From NCBI RefSeq assembly GCF_004299445.1, contig NZ_SCTC01000069.1, positions 1 through 64,000 on the forward strand: a stretch of 64,000 bases of DNA. The letters run 5' to 3'. Positions 49,327 to 57,447 of this stretch are shown piece by piece. The stretch is from Phenylobacterium sp. (GTDB taxonomy: Bacteria; Pseudomonadota; Alphaproteobacteria; Caulobacterales; Caulobacteraceae). Each line of letters starts with the position of its first letter. The stretch's first letter is position 1. Below the pieces are notes generated by a model. The model did not search any database and was not told the DNA's origin. It saw nothing but the letters and a program-made list of their open reading frames with translations. A program made the position numbers and the translations under genes.

Positions 49327-50652
49327 GTGAAGACGCCCAAAGCCATCGGGTTGCTGATGGTGCTGCTTGCCGTGACGCTGACGCCGGCGGCCGCAGTTTC
49401 GCAAAAGAAGGCCGCCGCGTCCGCGGTGCCGGAAGCGGCGCGCAAGGCCGGCATGGCCGAGGCTCCCGCCGTTCTCACGGCCGCCAACGTGCCCTGTCAG
49501 CTGTCCGACGCCCGCAAGATCGGCGAGGACAAGAAGACCAAGACGGCCTACTACGAAGTGGCCTGCGCCCCGGGCTCGATGGGCTATGTTCTGCAAGCCC
49601 CGGCCGGCGCTCCGGCCACCGTCTACAGCTGCGTCGAAGCCAACACGCCGCCGGCTCCCGGCCAGCCGCCCTCGGCGCCTTGCCTGCTGCCGGGCAACTC
49701 CGACCCTAAGGTCGCCCTTCAGACGATGATCAAGGCCAGCGGTTTCGACTGCCTGCCCGAGCAGGCGCGCGGCATCGGCCAGACGAAGACCAGCACCTAC
49801 CTCGAGGTCGCCTGCCAGGGCGGCGCCGGCTACATCGTCGTGGCCAGCGTCCCGTTCGACGGCGCCAAGCCGGCCCAGGTGCAGAGCTGCCTGATGTACG
49901 ACGAAGCCGAGACCAACATTAAGTGCGCCCTCGGCGACAAGGCCACGCGTCTCGCCGTGATCGACAAGTACGCAGCCATGGCCAACAACGGCTGCACCGT
50001 GAAGGACAAGCGCTTCGTGGGCGTGTCCAAGGACAACTCCACCTTCTACGAAGCCGCGTGCGAGAACGGTAAGGGCTACATCTACAAGGTGGCCGCCGCT
50101 GGTACGCTGACCGAGGCCTACGAGTGCGCCAAGGCTACCTCGATCCTCGGCGGCTGCACGCTCACCGACGCTCGCCAGGCCCTGAACGAACAGGCCGCGC
50201 TCTACACCCGCCTGTCGACCAACGCCGGCGGCAAGTGCGACGTCGAGAAGTACGCCCTCTTCCCCTCGCGCAATCCGCGCGAGGAAGTGGTCGAGATGGT
50301 CTGCAAGGACGGCACGGGCGCCATCGGCATCTTCCCGGCCGGCTCGAAGGGTCAGGTTCTGGACTGCGGTCGTGCGCCGGTGGCCGGCTACAAGTGCTCG
50401 CTGGCCAAGGACGTCACGGGCTACACGGCCCTGACCGCCGACCTGAAGAAGTTCAAGAGCGACACCACCTGCCAGGTCTCGGAAAGCCGCGTCGTCGGCA
50501 AGACCGCGACGGGCACGACCTACGTGGAAGTCGCCTGCGCCGACAAGTTCAAGGGCTACATCATCGAGTACCAGAGCCAGCCGGTGGTGAACGCCATCGC
50601 TGTCACGGGCTGTGCGATGACCCGCGACTGCAAGCTGCCCGGCAACACCTAA
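49327..50652 (+). CDS. Secreted protein with five tandem four-cysteine repeats, unknown function
   Basis: A 441-residue protein with signal peptide (about 1-23, AIGLLMVLLAVTLTPAAA). The mature part is five repeats of ~80 residues. Each has a Cys, then R-x-x-G, T-x-Y-x-E-V-A-C, G-x-G-Y-I, a third Cys about 21-25 later and a fourth Cys 6-17 later. The 20 cysteines are at 57/80/102/119, 142/163/188/200, 223/245/267/277, 304/326/347/357 and 382/404/429/435. The fourth repeat is the most changed. Ten disulphides in the periplasm or outside are likely. No family is recognised. GTG 49327 is chosen because AGGAG lies 9 bases upstream; ATG 49318 would directly abut it. Confidence 0.85.
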   Translation: MKTPKAIGLLMVLLAVTLTPAAAVSQKKAAASAVPEAARKAGMAEAPAVLTAANVPCQLSDARKIGEDKKTKTAYYEVACAPGSMGYVLQAPAGAPATVYSCVEANTPPAPGQPPSAPCLLPGNSDPKVALQTMIKASGFDCLPEQARGIGQTKTSTYLEVACQGGAGYIVVASVPFDGAKPAQVQSCLMYDEAETNIKCALGDKATRLAVIDKYAAMANNGCTVKDKRFVGVSKDNSTFYEAACENGKGYIYKVAAAGTLTEAYECAKATSILGGCTLTDARQALNEQAALYTRLSTNAGGKCDVEKYALFPSRNPREEVVEMVCKDGTGAIGIFPAGSKGQVLDCGRAPVAGYKCSLAKDVTGYTALTADLKKFKSDTTCQVSESRVVGKTATGTTYVEVACADKFKGYIIEYQSQPVVNAIAVTGCAMTRDCKLPGNT

Positions 50653-50677
50653 AGCCGGATCAGAGATGAGACGAAGG

Positions 50678-50707
50678 AGGCCCGCGGAGCGATCCGCGGG
50701 CCTTTTT
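50678..50707 (+). terminator. Intrinsic terminator after the cysteine-repeat gene
   Basis: A perfect 11-bp stem (50678-50688 / 50693-50703) with the loop GCGA and the tail TTTTT. It has the same 18-base core as the terminator at 10986. Confidence 0.85.
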
Positions 50708-50787
50708 CGTCGGCGGTCGGAGTGGGGGCTTGGCGGACGCCGCGGAAAGCCCCGAGGTTGCGCGCCTCATCCCTTTCGGAGCGCGCG

Positions 50788-51078
50788 ATGCCCGCCTACG
50801 CCATCTTCATCAAGAACAGCACCAAGGACGCCGACCTGCTGAAGGTCTATGGCCAGAAAGCCGCCGGGGCGCGGGGTGATCATCCGCTGACGGCGCTGGC
50901 CGCCTACGGCGCGATCGAGACGATGGAGGGCGATCCGGCCGAGGGCGTCGTGCTGCTGCAGTTCCCCGACATGGACGCCGCGAAGGCCTGGTACAACAGC
51001 CCGGCCTATCAGGACGCCAAGGAGGTGCGGCTTAGGGCGGCCGATTACCGTGTGCTGTTCTTCCAGGGCCTGGGCTAG
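50788..51078 (+). CDS. DUF1330-family protein
   Basis: A 96-residue dimeric alpha/beta-barrel-type protein: MPAYAIFIKNSTKDADLLKVYGQKAAG, AAYGAIETMEGDPAEGVVLLQFPDMDAAKAWYNSPAYQDAKEVRLRAADYRVLFFQG. It fits DUF1330 in length and motifs (AKAWYNSPAYQ). No reaction is known. The start is ATG 50788. Its TAG shares CTAG with the stop of the convergent ThDP enzyme gene. Confidence 0.88.
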   Translation: MPAYAIFIKNSTKDADLLKVYGQKAAGARGDHPLTALAAYGAIETMEGDPAEGVVLLQFPDMDAAKAWYNSPAYQDAKEVRLRAADYRVLFFQGLG

Positions 51079-52616
51079 ATCTTCGCCTCGATGAGCATCG
51101 GCCCTCGCTGGCCCATGGCGCCGGCGAAGGCGGTCTCGAATTCCTCGGCGGAGGCGCAGCTGACCGCCGGCAGGCCGAGGCCCTTCGCCACGGCGACGAA
51201 GTCGATGTTGGGGCCGCCCAGGTCCAGCAGCTGCTTCGCCGACGGGCCGGCCTTGCCGGCGCCGGTGCGCTCCATCTCCACGTTCAGGATCCGGTACGTA
51301 TAGTTGGCGAAGATCACGACGGTGATGTCGAGGTTCTCGCGCGCCATCGTCCAGAGCGACTGGATCGTGTACATCGCCGCGCCGTCCCCATTGAGGCTCA
51401 GCACCTTGCGGTCGGGCGCGGCCACTGCGGCGCCGATGGCGAGCGGCAGGCCGATGCCGATGGCGCCGCCGGTCAGGGCCAGCGCCTCGTGTGGACGCGC
51501 CGCCGCCGTGCCGGCCGAGACACCGGCGCCCGAAGTCACCGCGTCGTCGCAAAGGATCGTATGGTCGGGCATGTGGCGGGCGATGGACGCGCCGACCGCA
51601 TAGGCGGTGAGCTTGCCGGTGGGGGCGGCGTCGGGGATCGCGAGCGACGTGGTCGGGCCGGTCTTGGGCGCGCCCAGCGCATCGGCCAGCGCCGCCAGTC
51701 CCACGACCGAGTCCTCGGCCCGCTCTGACAGGGTGAGCGTTGCGCAGCCCTCCGGGACCAGCACGCTGGGCCGGTTCGGATAGGCGAAAAAGGCGACCGG
51801 CATGGTCGTGCCTGCAAAGACCATCAGGTCGACGCCCTCAAGCTCGGCCAGGGCCATCTCGCCGAAGTACTGCATCTTCTTCGGCGTGAAGCCGCCGGCG
51901 CCCTTGGGCTGACGGGCGACGAAGGTGTCGGTGTAGACGGTGACGCCGGCGGCCTGCAGGCGCGCGGCCTGGGCCAGCGCCTCGGCGCGGCAGGCCTGGC
52001 CGCCTAGCAGGACGACGGGGTTCCTGGCCGCCTTGATCGCCTTGGCGGCGGCCTCGACCGCGGCGGCGGCGGGCGCGGGGCGCACCGGCTTCTGGGCCAG
52101 GACCACGTCGCCGCTGGCCGGGAGCCAGGCGCTGTCGGCGGGCAGGATCAGGCTGACCGGACCCCCGGGAGGGCCATAGCTGGCGGCGACGGCCTCGGCC
52201 GTCACGCTGGCCACCTCGTCGGGTCGGTCGGCCGACCTGGTCCAGATCGAGTTGGGCTTCACCAGCGTGGCGATGTCGGAGTTCAGCGGCGCGTCGTACT
52301 GGCGGTGATAGGTGGCGTGGTCGCCGATCACGTTGACGATCGGCGTGTAGGCGCGCCGCGCATTGTGCAGGTTCGCGACGCCATTGCCGTAGCCGGGTCC
52401 GAGGTGCAGCAGGGTGCAGGCGGGTTTGTCGGCGATGCGGCCGTAGCCGTCGGCGGCGCCGGTGGCCACGCCCTCGAACTGGCACAGCACCGGGCGCATG
52501 GCCGGCACGCCGTCCAGGGCGGCGACAAACTGCATCTCCGACGTGCCGGGGTTCGCGAAGCAGGCGGTGACGTCGTTGGCCACCAGGGTCGAGATCAGGG
52601 CGTCGGCGCCGTTCAT
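51075..52616 (-). CDS. Thiamine-diphosphate enzyme, acetolactate synthase/benzoylformate decarboxylase-like
   Basis: A 513-residue ThDP enzyme. The N-terminal domain has NPGTSEMQFVAALD and the catalytic Glu in CQFEGVATGAADGYGRI. The ThDP/Mg motif is LSLNGDGAAMYTIQSLWTMARENLDITVVIFANYTYRIL. Between them lies a central domain with NPVVLLGGQACR. It belongs to the broad acetolactate-synthase-like group, near MdlC/IlvX-type proteins that are not biosynthetic ALS; no regulatory subunit gene is present. Its ATG overlaps the stop of the feruloyl-CoA-synthase-like gene by one base, so both act in one pathway, probably decarboxylation or carboligation of an aromatic or branched substrate. Confidence 0.85.
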   Translation of the reverse strand: MNGADALISTLVANDVTACFANPGTSEMQFVAALDGVPAMRPVLCQFEGVATGAADGYGRIADKPACTLLHLGPGYGNGVANLHNARRAYTPIVNVIGDHATYHRQYDAPLNSDIATLVKPNSIWTRSADRPDEVASVTAEAVAASYGPPGGPVSLILPADSAWLPASGDVVLAQKPVRPAPAAAAVEAAAKAIKAARNPVVLLGGQACRAEALAQAARLQAAGVTVYTDTFVARQPKGAGGFTPKKMQYFGEMALAELEGVDLMVFAGTTMPVAFFAYPNRPSVLVPEGCATLTLSERAEDSVVGLAALADALGAPKTGPTTSLAIPDAAPTGKLTAYAVGASIARHMPDHTILCDDAVTSGAGVSAGTAAARPHEALALTGGAIGIGLPLAIGAAVAAPDRKVLSLNGDGAAMYTIQSLWTMARENLDITVVIFANYTYRILNVEMERTGAGKAGPSAKQLLDLGGPNIDFVAVAKGLGLPAVSCASAEEFETAFAGAMGQRGPMLIEAKI

Positions 52617-54391
52617 CAGAACACCATCACGTCGGAAGCTGCGGGGGCGGCGTAGAGCCGGTCGATGGCCTCGGCGCGGCGGGCGCGGGCGAGGCTCTGG
52701 GCGATATAGCCTTTGTCGGTGATTTCCCCCGATCCGGCGTCGGGCCCATCGGGCAGGACGAGCGCCCGGGCCACCCGGCCGCCCGCGCCCTTGGCGCGCG
52801 CGTTGAAGGCCTCGAGGCCCTTTCGGACCGCGGCCTCGATCTCGGGGCGGGGCAGGTTGGGGCTGGGGTACAGCAAGAGGCCCACGGCCTCCTGGTTCTC
52901 GCCGCAGACGACGGCGTCGGTGACCGCGCCGCCGATTGCGTTGAGGGCGCTGATCCGCAGATCGCCCACCATCACGAAGGTGCCTGACGCGAGCTTGAAG
53001 TTCTCGGAGATGCGGCCATCGAAGACGAGGCCGGCGTAGGGGTCTTCCGGGTCGGCGAAGCGCGCGGCGTCGCCCAGGCGGTAGTAACCCTCGTCGTCGA
53101 AGGCGGCGGCCGACTTCTCGGGCTGGTTCAGGTAGCCCTCGGTGACCTGCGGGCCCTTCACGCGGAACTCCAGCTTGCCCGCCTCGGGCAGCAGCCGCAC
53201 CGAGGTGCCCGGCAGCGGCAGCCCCATCAGCCCCATCCGCCCGTTCGGCCAATGGACGTTGGAGGCGGTGGGGCCCGTTTCGGTGGCGCCGTAGCCCGAG
53301 CCGAAGCTGATGCGCTCGCCGACCGTGCGCACGGCCACCGCCTGGATGCGGTCGGCGTAGGCCTGTCCCAGCGCTGCGCCGCCGTACTGGAGGAGGCGCA
53401 CCTGGGAGAAGAAGTTGCGGGCCAGGGCCTCGTCGTTCTCGAGCGCTTCGGCGAACAGCATCCAGGCGGCCGGGACCATGTTCTGATAGGTGGGCGCGAC
53501 CTCGCGCAGGTTGCGCACCGTCTCGGCGAACTTCGCACCCGTGGGCTGGCCGGCGTCGATGTACAGCGACCCGCCGCGATGGGCCGAGTAGTGCAGGATC
53601 GCGTTGGCGCCCAGCGAGTGGCTCCACGGCGCGGCGTGCACCATCACCGGCGGGTCGGGATCGTCGAAGCAGGCCGTGATCTGGGCCGCGTTGGTGCTCA
53701 TCGCCCGATGGGTGCAGATCACGGCCTTGGGCAGGCCCGTAGACCCTGACGTCAGAAGGTATTTGGCGTGCCGTTCCGGCGTCGCGGTGGGGGCGGCGGA
53801 GCCTGCGCGGTAGAGGCTCGCGAGGTCCATGTCGCCGGGGCGGGCGTTGGCGCTGGCGATCACCGGCAGGCCGGCCAGGATGTCGGCGCCCAGGCCCTCG
53901 GCAAAGAGAGCCGCATCTTCGACGTACACGGCGGCCGGCTTCAACACCTCGCAGGCGTGGGTCAGCCGCATCAGGTTGGCGCCGGGCAGGCCGTACTGTG
54001 GAGACACCGGCGCGACGGGCATGCCCTGGCCCATCGCCGCGTAGGACATCAGGGCATGGTCGATGGTGTTGCGGGCCAGGATCAGCAACGGCCGATCGCC
54101 GACGACGCCCAGGTCGCGCAGGCCCGCAGCCAGCCCGGCGATCCGCTGCCAGGCCTCGGCGAAGGTGACAGTGCGCCAGCCGTCGCCCGAGCGTTCGGCC
54201 AGCCAGATCGTATCGGGTGTGGCGGCGGCCCAGTGGCCGAGCGACGCCGTGGTGGTCTGGAACGCGGTCGAGTAGGGGCGCGGATTGGTGAGGATGATCT
54301 CACCTCCCGGCCTACGGTCGATCACCAGCTCGCGCGGCGCATAGCGCGGGTCGCGGAACGGGGCGGTCGCGATATTGAGCTCGGCGTCCAT
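52616..54391 (-). CDS. Acyl/aryl-CoA ligase, feruloyl-CoA synthase-like
   Basis: A 591-residue adenylate-forming enzyme. Motifs: YLLTSGSTGLPKAVICTHRAM (AMP/phosphate loop), MVHAAPWSHSLGANAILHY, FGSGYGATETGPT, YYRLGDAARF, and the C-terminal Lys in SGEITDKGYIAQ. The family opening FRDPRYAPRELVIDRRPGGEIILTNPRPYS is typical of feruloyl-CoA synthases, which activate hydroxycinnamic acids such as ferulate and p-coumarate. The CoA-thioester hydratase/lyase (Ech) that usually follows is missing here. It overlaps the ThDP gene by one base, and lies 81 bp after the CurA-like reductase gene. Confidence 0.88.
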   Translation of the reverse strand: MDAELNIATAPFRDPRYAPRELVIDRRPGGEIILTNPRPYSTAFQTTTASLGHWAAATPDTIWLAERSGDGWRTVTFAEAWQRIAGLAAGLRDLGVVGDRPLLILARNTIDHALMSYAAMGQGMPVAPVSPQYGLPGANLMRLTHACEVLKPAAVYVEDAALFAEGLGADILAGLPVIASANARPGDMDLASLYRAGSAAPTATPERHAKYLLTSGSTGLPKAVICTHRAMSTNAAQITACFDDPDPPVMVHAAPWSHSLGANAILHYSAHRGGSLYIDAGQPTGAKFAETVRNLREVAPTYQNMVPAAWMLFAEALENDEALARNFFSQVRLLQYGGAALGQAYADRIQAVAVRTVGERISFGSGYGATETGPTASNVHWPNGRMGLMGLPLPGTSVRLLPEAGKLEFRVKGPQVTEGYLNQPEKSAAAFDDEGYYRLGDAARFADPEDPYAGLVFDGRISENFKLASGTFVMVGDLRISALNAIGGAVTDAVVCGENQEAVGLLLYPSPNLPRPEIEAAVRKGLEAFNARAKGAGGRVARALVLPDGPDAGSGEITDKGYIAQSLARARRAEAIDRLYAAPAASDVMVF

Positions 54392-54472
54392 GGCCGACCG
54401 TTACGAGGGCGGGCGGCGAAAGGGAAGCCCCGGGTGGGCCTTCCCACCGCCCACCCGCCTGACCGCGGCGCG

Positions 54473-55456
54473 TCAGTCCGCCGCGCGGACCAGCATCTTG
54501 CCCGCGTTCTTGCCGGAGAACAGGCCGACCAGGGCCTCGGGCGCGCGCTCGAAGCCGTCCAGGATGGTCTCCTGGTACTTGAGCTGGCCCGACTTCAGCC
54601 AGCCGGTCATGTCGGACTGGAACTGGGCCTGTAGGTGGGGGAAGTCGCTGGCGACGAAGCCCTCCATCCGCACCCGGCTGTAGATGATGCTGGAGAGGTT
54701 CTTCACCCCGACCCGATCGCCGTTGTAGGTCGAGATCATCCCGCAGACCGGAATGCGGCCCCGGACATTCATCCGCGGCAGAATCGCGTCGAGTTGTTCG
54801 CCGCCGACGTTCTCGAAATAGACGTCGATCCCCTTGGGCATGGCCTCGCGCACCGCCTGCGCGAAAGGTTGTTCGCGATAGTTGATGACGGCGTCCAGGC
54901 CGGCCACGTCGCGCAGCCAGGCCGCCTTGTCCGCCGCGCCTGTGGAGCCGGCCACGTAGCAGCCCTTGATCTTGGCGATCTGGGCCACGACTGAGCCGAC
55001 GGCGCCGCCGGCCGTGGAGACGAACACCTGCTCGCCGTCCTTCAGCGCGCCGGTCTCGAGCAGGCCGCCGTAGGCGGTGATGCCGGTGCCGCCCAGGGCG
55101 TGCATGTAGACGCTGAGCGGCAGCTCAGGGTCGGCGTCCAGCTTCTGCAGGCCGCGGCCGTCCGAGACGAACAGCTCCTGCATGCCGTTGAAATGACGCA
55201 CCAGGTCGCCTTCCTGGAACGCGGGGTTCCGGGACTGGACGACGCGGGCGATGCCGCTGCCCAGCATAGGCGCGCCCAGCGGCTGGTCCACGTCCAGGCG
55301 GGGCCGCATGTAGGGGTCGACCGAGACCAGCAGCGCCTGCAACTGCACCTGCCCGTCGGCGGCGTCGGGGGTCTCCACCGGGACGACGGCGAAGTCTTCG
55401 GCGACCACCATCCCCTGCGGGCGGCGGACGAGGTGGATCTGGCGGGACTGGGTCAT
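54473..55456 (-). CDS. CurA-like zinc-free medium-chain reductase (MDR)
   Basis: A 327-residue NADPH-dependent alkenal/one or leukotriene B4 12-hydroxydehydrogenase-like enzyme that reduces C=C next to a carbonyl. Typical: LLVSVDPYMRPRLDV, GLPLSVYMHALGGTGITAYGGLLE-type segment, the cofactor loop VFVSTAGGAVGSVVAQIAKIKGCYVAGS, and IDVYFENVGGEQLDAILPRMN. Conserved C-terminus QETILDGFERAPEALVGLFSGKNAGKMLVR. No zinc ligands. CurA reduces curcumin, a diarylheptanoid, in E. coli. Here it lies between the GST-like and the CoA ligase gene, which fits reduction of a phenylpropanoid side chain. Confidence 0.92.
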   Translation of the reverse strand: MTQSRQIHLVRRPQGMVVAEDFAVVPVETPDAADGQVQLQALLVSVDPYMRPRLDVDQPLGAPMLGSGIARVVQSRNPAFQEGDLVRHFNGMQELFVSDGRGLQKLDADPELPLSVYMHALGGTGITAYGGLLETGALKDGEQVFVSTAGGAVGSVVAQIAKIKGCYVAGSTGAADKAAWLRDVAGLDAVINYREQPFAQAVREAMPKGIDVYFENVGGEQLDAILPRMNVRGRIPVCGMISTYNGDRVGVKNLSSIIYSRVRMEGFVASDFPHLQAQFQSDMTGWLKSGQLKYQETILDGFERAPEALVGLFSGKNAGKMLVRAAD

Positions 55457-55480
55457 GGTTCTGGTCTCGGTCGGGAGGGA

Positions 55481-56269
55481 TTAGCGGGGTTGGCGGGGGC
55501 CGGACGGCGCGTGCTTGGGCAGCACCGGCAGATTGCCGATCATGCCATCGGGACGGGCCTTGGCCAGCATGCGCTTGTAGGCCGGGCGGGCCTCGATGCG
55601 GGTCTTCCACTCGGCCACCTTCGGGAACTGGGCCGCGTCGACGATGTTGAGCGTGGTCGCCACGTTCAGCGGGAACAGCATCATGATGTCGGCGCCCGAG
55701 AACTCGGCCCCTCCGAACCACGGGTGGCGGGTCAGGTGATCCTCGGCGAACTGTACGCACGCTTCCGAGTCGACCAGCGGCGAGCGCGTGGTCGGCGGCT
55801 TGGCCATCCAGGCGCGGTAGTCCGAGAACAGGCGGGCGGCCAGCGAGCCCTCGGCGTAATGCATGAAGATCAGGTGGTTGGGCAGGTCGCGGCTGTCGTC
55901 GGCCGGACGCAGCCGGCCGGGCGAGTGACGGGTCAGGATCAGGTCGATGATGGCGCCCGACTCCACCAGGATCTGGTCGCCGTACTGCACGGTGGGCGCC
56001 ATCGGGACGATCGGATTGATGGCGCGGATGGGGGCCATCGAGCCCATGAGGTCGCCGCGCTTGAACTTGAGTTCGTAGGGTAGGCCCAGCTCTTCCATGA
56101 GCCAGACGATCCGTTCCGACCGGCGCCCCTCAAGATGGTAGATGGTGATCGGGGGGAGCGGCGCGCCCTTGCCCTTCTTCGTCGCGGCCTGAGCCACAGC
56201 CGGCGCGCCCAGCGCCATGGCGCCCAGGAGTCCGATCGAAGCCCGTCGTCCAACGCCCTGCCGCATCAT
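55481..56269 (-). CDS. Glutathione S-transferase-like protein with an export signal
   Basis: A 262-residue protein. Residues 1-28 look like a signal peptide: GRRASIGLLGAMALGAPAVAQA, with a twin-arginine pair at 8-9 and AQA before the cut. The GST begins at ~40: ITIYHLEGRRSERIVWLMEELGLPYELKFKRGD, then INPIVPMAPTVQYGDQILVESGAIIDLIL (thioredoxin fold, cis-Pro region, ESGAI), and the helical domain with GGAEFSGADIMMLFPL. GSTs are normally cytosolic, so an exported member is unusual. M2 (56266) is also possible as start, since GGAGG is only 3 bases before the first ATG. Lies directly downstream of the palindrome at 56302 and tetR. Confidence 0.85.
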   Translation of the reverse strand: MMRQGVGRRASIGLLGAMALGAPAVAQAATKKGKGAPLPPITIYHLEGRRSERIVWLMEELGLPYELKFKRGDLMGSMAPIRAINPIVPMAPTVQYGDQILVESGAIIDLILTRHSPGRLRPADDSRDLPNHLIFMHYAEGSLAARLFSDYRAWMAKPPTTRSPLVDSEACVQFAEDHLTRHPWFGGAEFSGADIMMLFPLNVATTLNIVDAAQFPKVAEWKTRIEARPAYKRMLAKARPDGMIGNLPVLPKHAPSGPRQPR

Positions 56270-56301
56270 CTTCCTCCCTGGTCGCCCCTTCCATGAGGCT
56301 T

Positions 56302-56321
56302 AAGTAACGGTACCGTTACTT
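56302..56321. promoter_or_regulatory. Perfect 20-bp palindrome, probable TetR operator
   Basis: AAGTAACGGTACCGTTACTT is perfectly symmetric over 20 bases. It covers the end of the TetR gene: the last codon AAG and stop TAA are its minus-strand left half. It is 33 bases upstream of the GST-like gene start. Length and symmetry suit a TetR-family dimer, so it probably controls the catabolic genes downstream. Confidence 0.75.
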
Positions 56322-56906
56322 GAGTGATCGCGCAACCTCGCGCGCCTTCAACGCCTCGGCGGCGGCCATCACCGACAGGGTGATGGTTTCGATGACCTCA
56401 TCGTCGTCCTGGCCGTTGCGGACCGCCAGCGCGCCAGAGGTTCCGGCCACCAGGAACGAGGCCAGATGCTCGGCCGGCCGCTGGGAGATGCCGAAGACCC
56501 GCTGCAGCGCCCGGGCCCAGTTCGCCACGTCCTCGCGCCGCCGCGCCGCGGCCCTCGCCGCCAGCGGACCGTTGTCGCTGGTCAGGCGCATGAACAGCTC
56601 GCCGCTCTCGTCCATGCGCCGGAACCAGTGGCGCAGGCCGTAACGGATCCAGTCCTCGAAGCTCGCATCCCGGGCGATCTCGTGCTCGACCCGGCTCTCA
56701 TGCCGGGCCACCTCACGGTCAAAGAGCGCGGCCAGCACCTCGTCGCGACCGGAGAAGTACCGGTAGCCCAGCGCCCGGTTGACCCCGCTGCGGGCCGCCA
56801 CGCCGTCCATCGTCACAGCGGCCACCCCACAGGCGATGACGATCTCGGCCGCGGCGTCCAGGAACCGCTCCCTGCGCTCGGCGCCCTTGAGCCGGGTCTG
56901 CTTCAT
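56316..56906 (-). CDS. TetR-family transcriptional regulator
   Basis: A 196-residue repressor. The N-terminal HTH is AERRERFLDAAAEIVIACGVAAVTMDGVAARSGVNRALGYRYFSGRDEVLAALFDREV (recognition helix about 39-50, SGVNRALGYRYF). The ligand domain is variable and helix-rich. It is first of the minus-strand run with the GST-like, CurA-like, CoA-ligase and ThDP genes. The palindrome at its own stop codon means it can regulate the genes after it while it is made from its own promoter. A CoA ester or the substrate acid is a likely ligand, by analogy. The ATG at 56906 is used, since KGAERRERFLDAA is the normal TetR start. Confidence 0.9.
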   Translation of the reverse strand: MKQTRLKGAERRERFLDAAAEIVIACGVAAVTMDGVAARSGVNRALGYRYFSGRDEVLAALFDREVARHESRVEHEIARDASFEDWIRYGLRHWFRRMDESGELFMRLTSDNGPLAARAAARRREDVANWARALQRVFGISQRPAEHLASFLVAGTSGALAVRNGQDDDEVIETITLSVMAAAEALKAREVARSLK

Positions 56907-56979
56907 GGCGACGTCATAACACGGCGTTGGCGCGCCACACCGCTTGCGCTGTAGTGGCGGGCGAAGGGAACCTAGACCG

Positions 56980-57447
56980 ATGGACGAGGTCGCGCTGCCG
57001 TTGCACGGGGGATGCTTCTGCGGGGGCGTGCGATATCGCGTGGCCGGCGCGCCGCTCATGGCGCACGTCTGCCACTGCCATCTCTGCCAGAAGCGCTCGG
57101 GCTCGGCTTTCAGCGTGATGGTGCTCGTGCGGACCGAAGACCTGACGGTCGAGGGGGCCTTGCGGACCAGCCGGCGCACGACGGGCCGCGGGCGCGAGGT
57201 CGATGACAGCGCGTGCCCGGACTGCGGCGCTTACCTGTTGGCCTGTGCGCCATCGGCCGCCGAGTACACGACGCTGCGCGCCGGTACGTTGGACGACGCC
57301 AGCTGGGTCAACCCGATCGCGCAGGTGTGGGTGGAAAGCGCGATTCCATGGGCTGTAATCCCGGGCGTTCAGCACGCTGACCCGGAAAAGTTCGATTACT
57401 ACGCCCTGGGCGAAGCCTGGCGGGCGGGCGCGCCGGCTTTTCGTTAG
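56980..57447 (+). CDS. GFA-family (Gfa/CENP-V fold) zinc protein, second copy
   Basis: A 155-residue protein of the GFA family. GGCFCGGVRYRV, AHVCHCHLCQKRSGSAFSV and SACPDCGAYL provide all seven zinc cysteines (Cys12/14; Cys33/35/38 region; CxxC). It differs from the GFA gene at 7468 and has the longer end AIPWAVIPGVQHADPEKFDYYALGEAWRAG. Activity is not known. Divergent from tetR with 73 bp between. Its stop overlaps that of the convergent GNAT gene (TTAG). Confidence 0.88.
   Translation: MDEVALPLHGGCFCGGVRYRVAGAPLMAHVCHCHLCQKRSGSAFSVMVLVRTEDLTVEGALRTSRRTTGRGREVDDSACPDCGAYLLACAPSAAEYTTLRAGTLDDASWVNPIAQVWVESAIPWAVIPGVQHADPEKFDYYALGEAWRAGAPAFR

Noticed and set aside
52617..53627. Extension of the ThDP enzyme frame to 850 residues, suggesting a fusion
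   Set aside because: The extra part overlaps the CoA ligase gene in another frame and is Arg/Gly/Ala-rich; the ThDP family starts exactly at ATG 52616.
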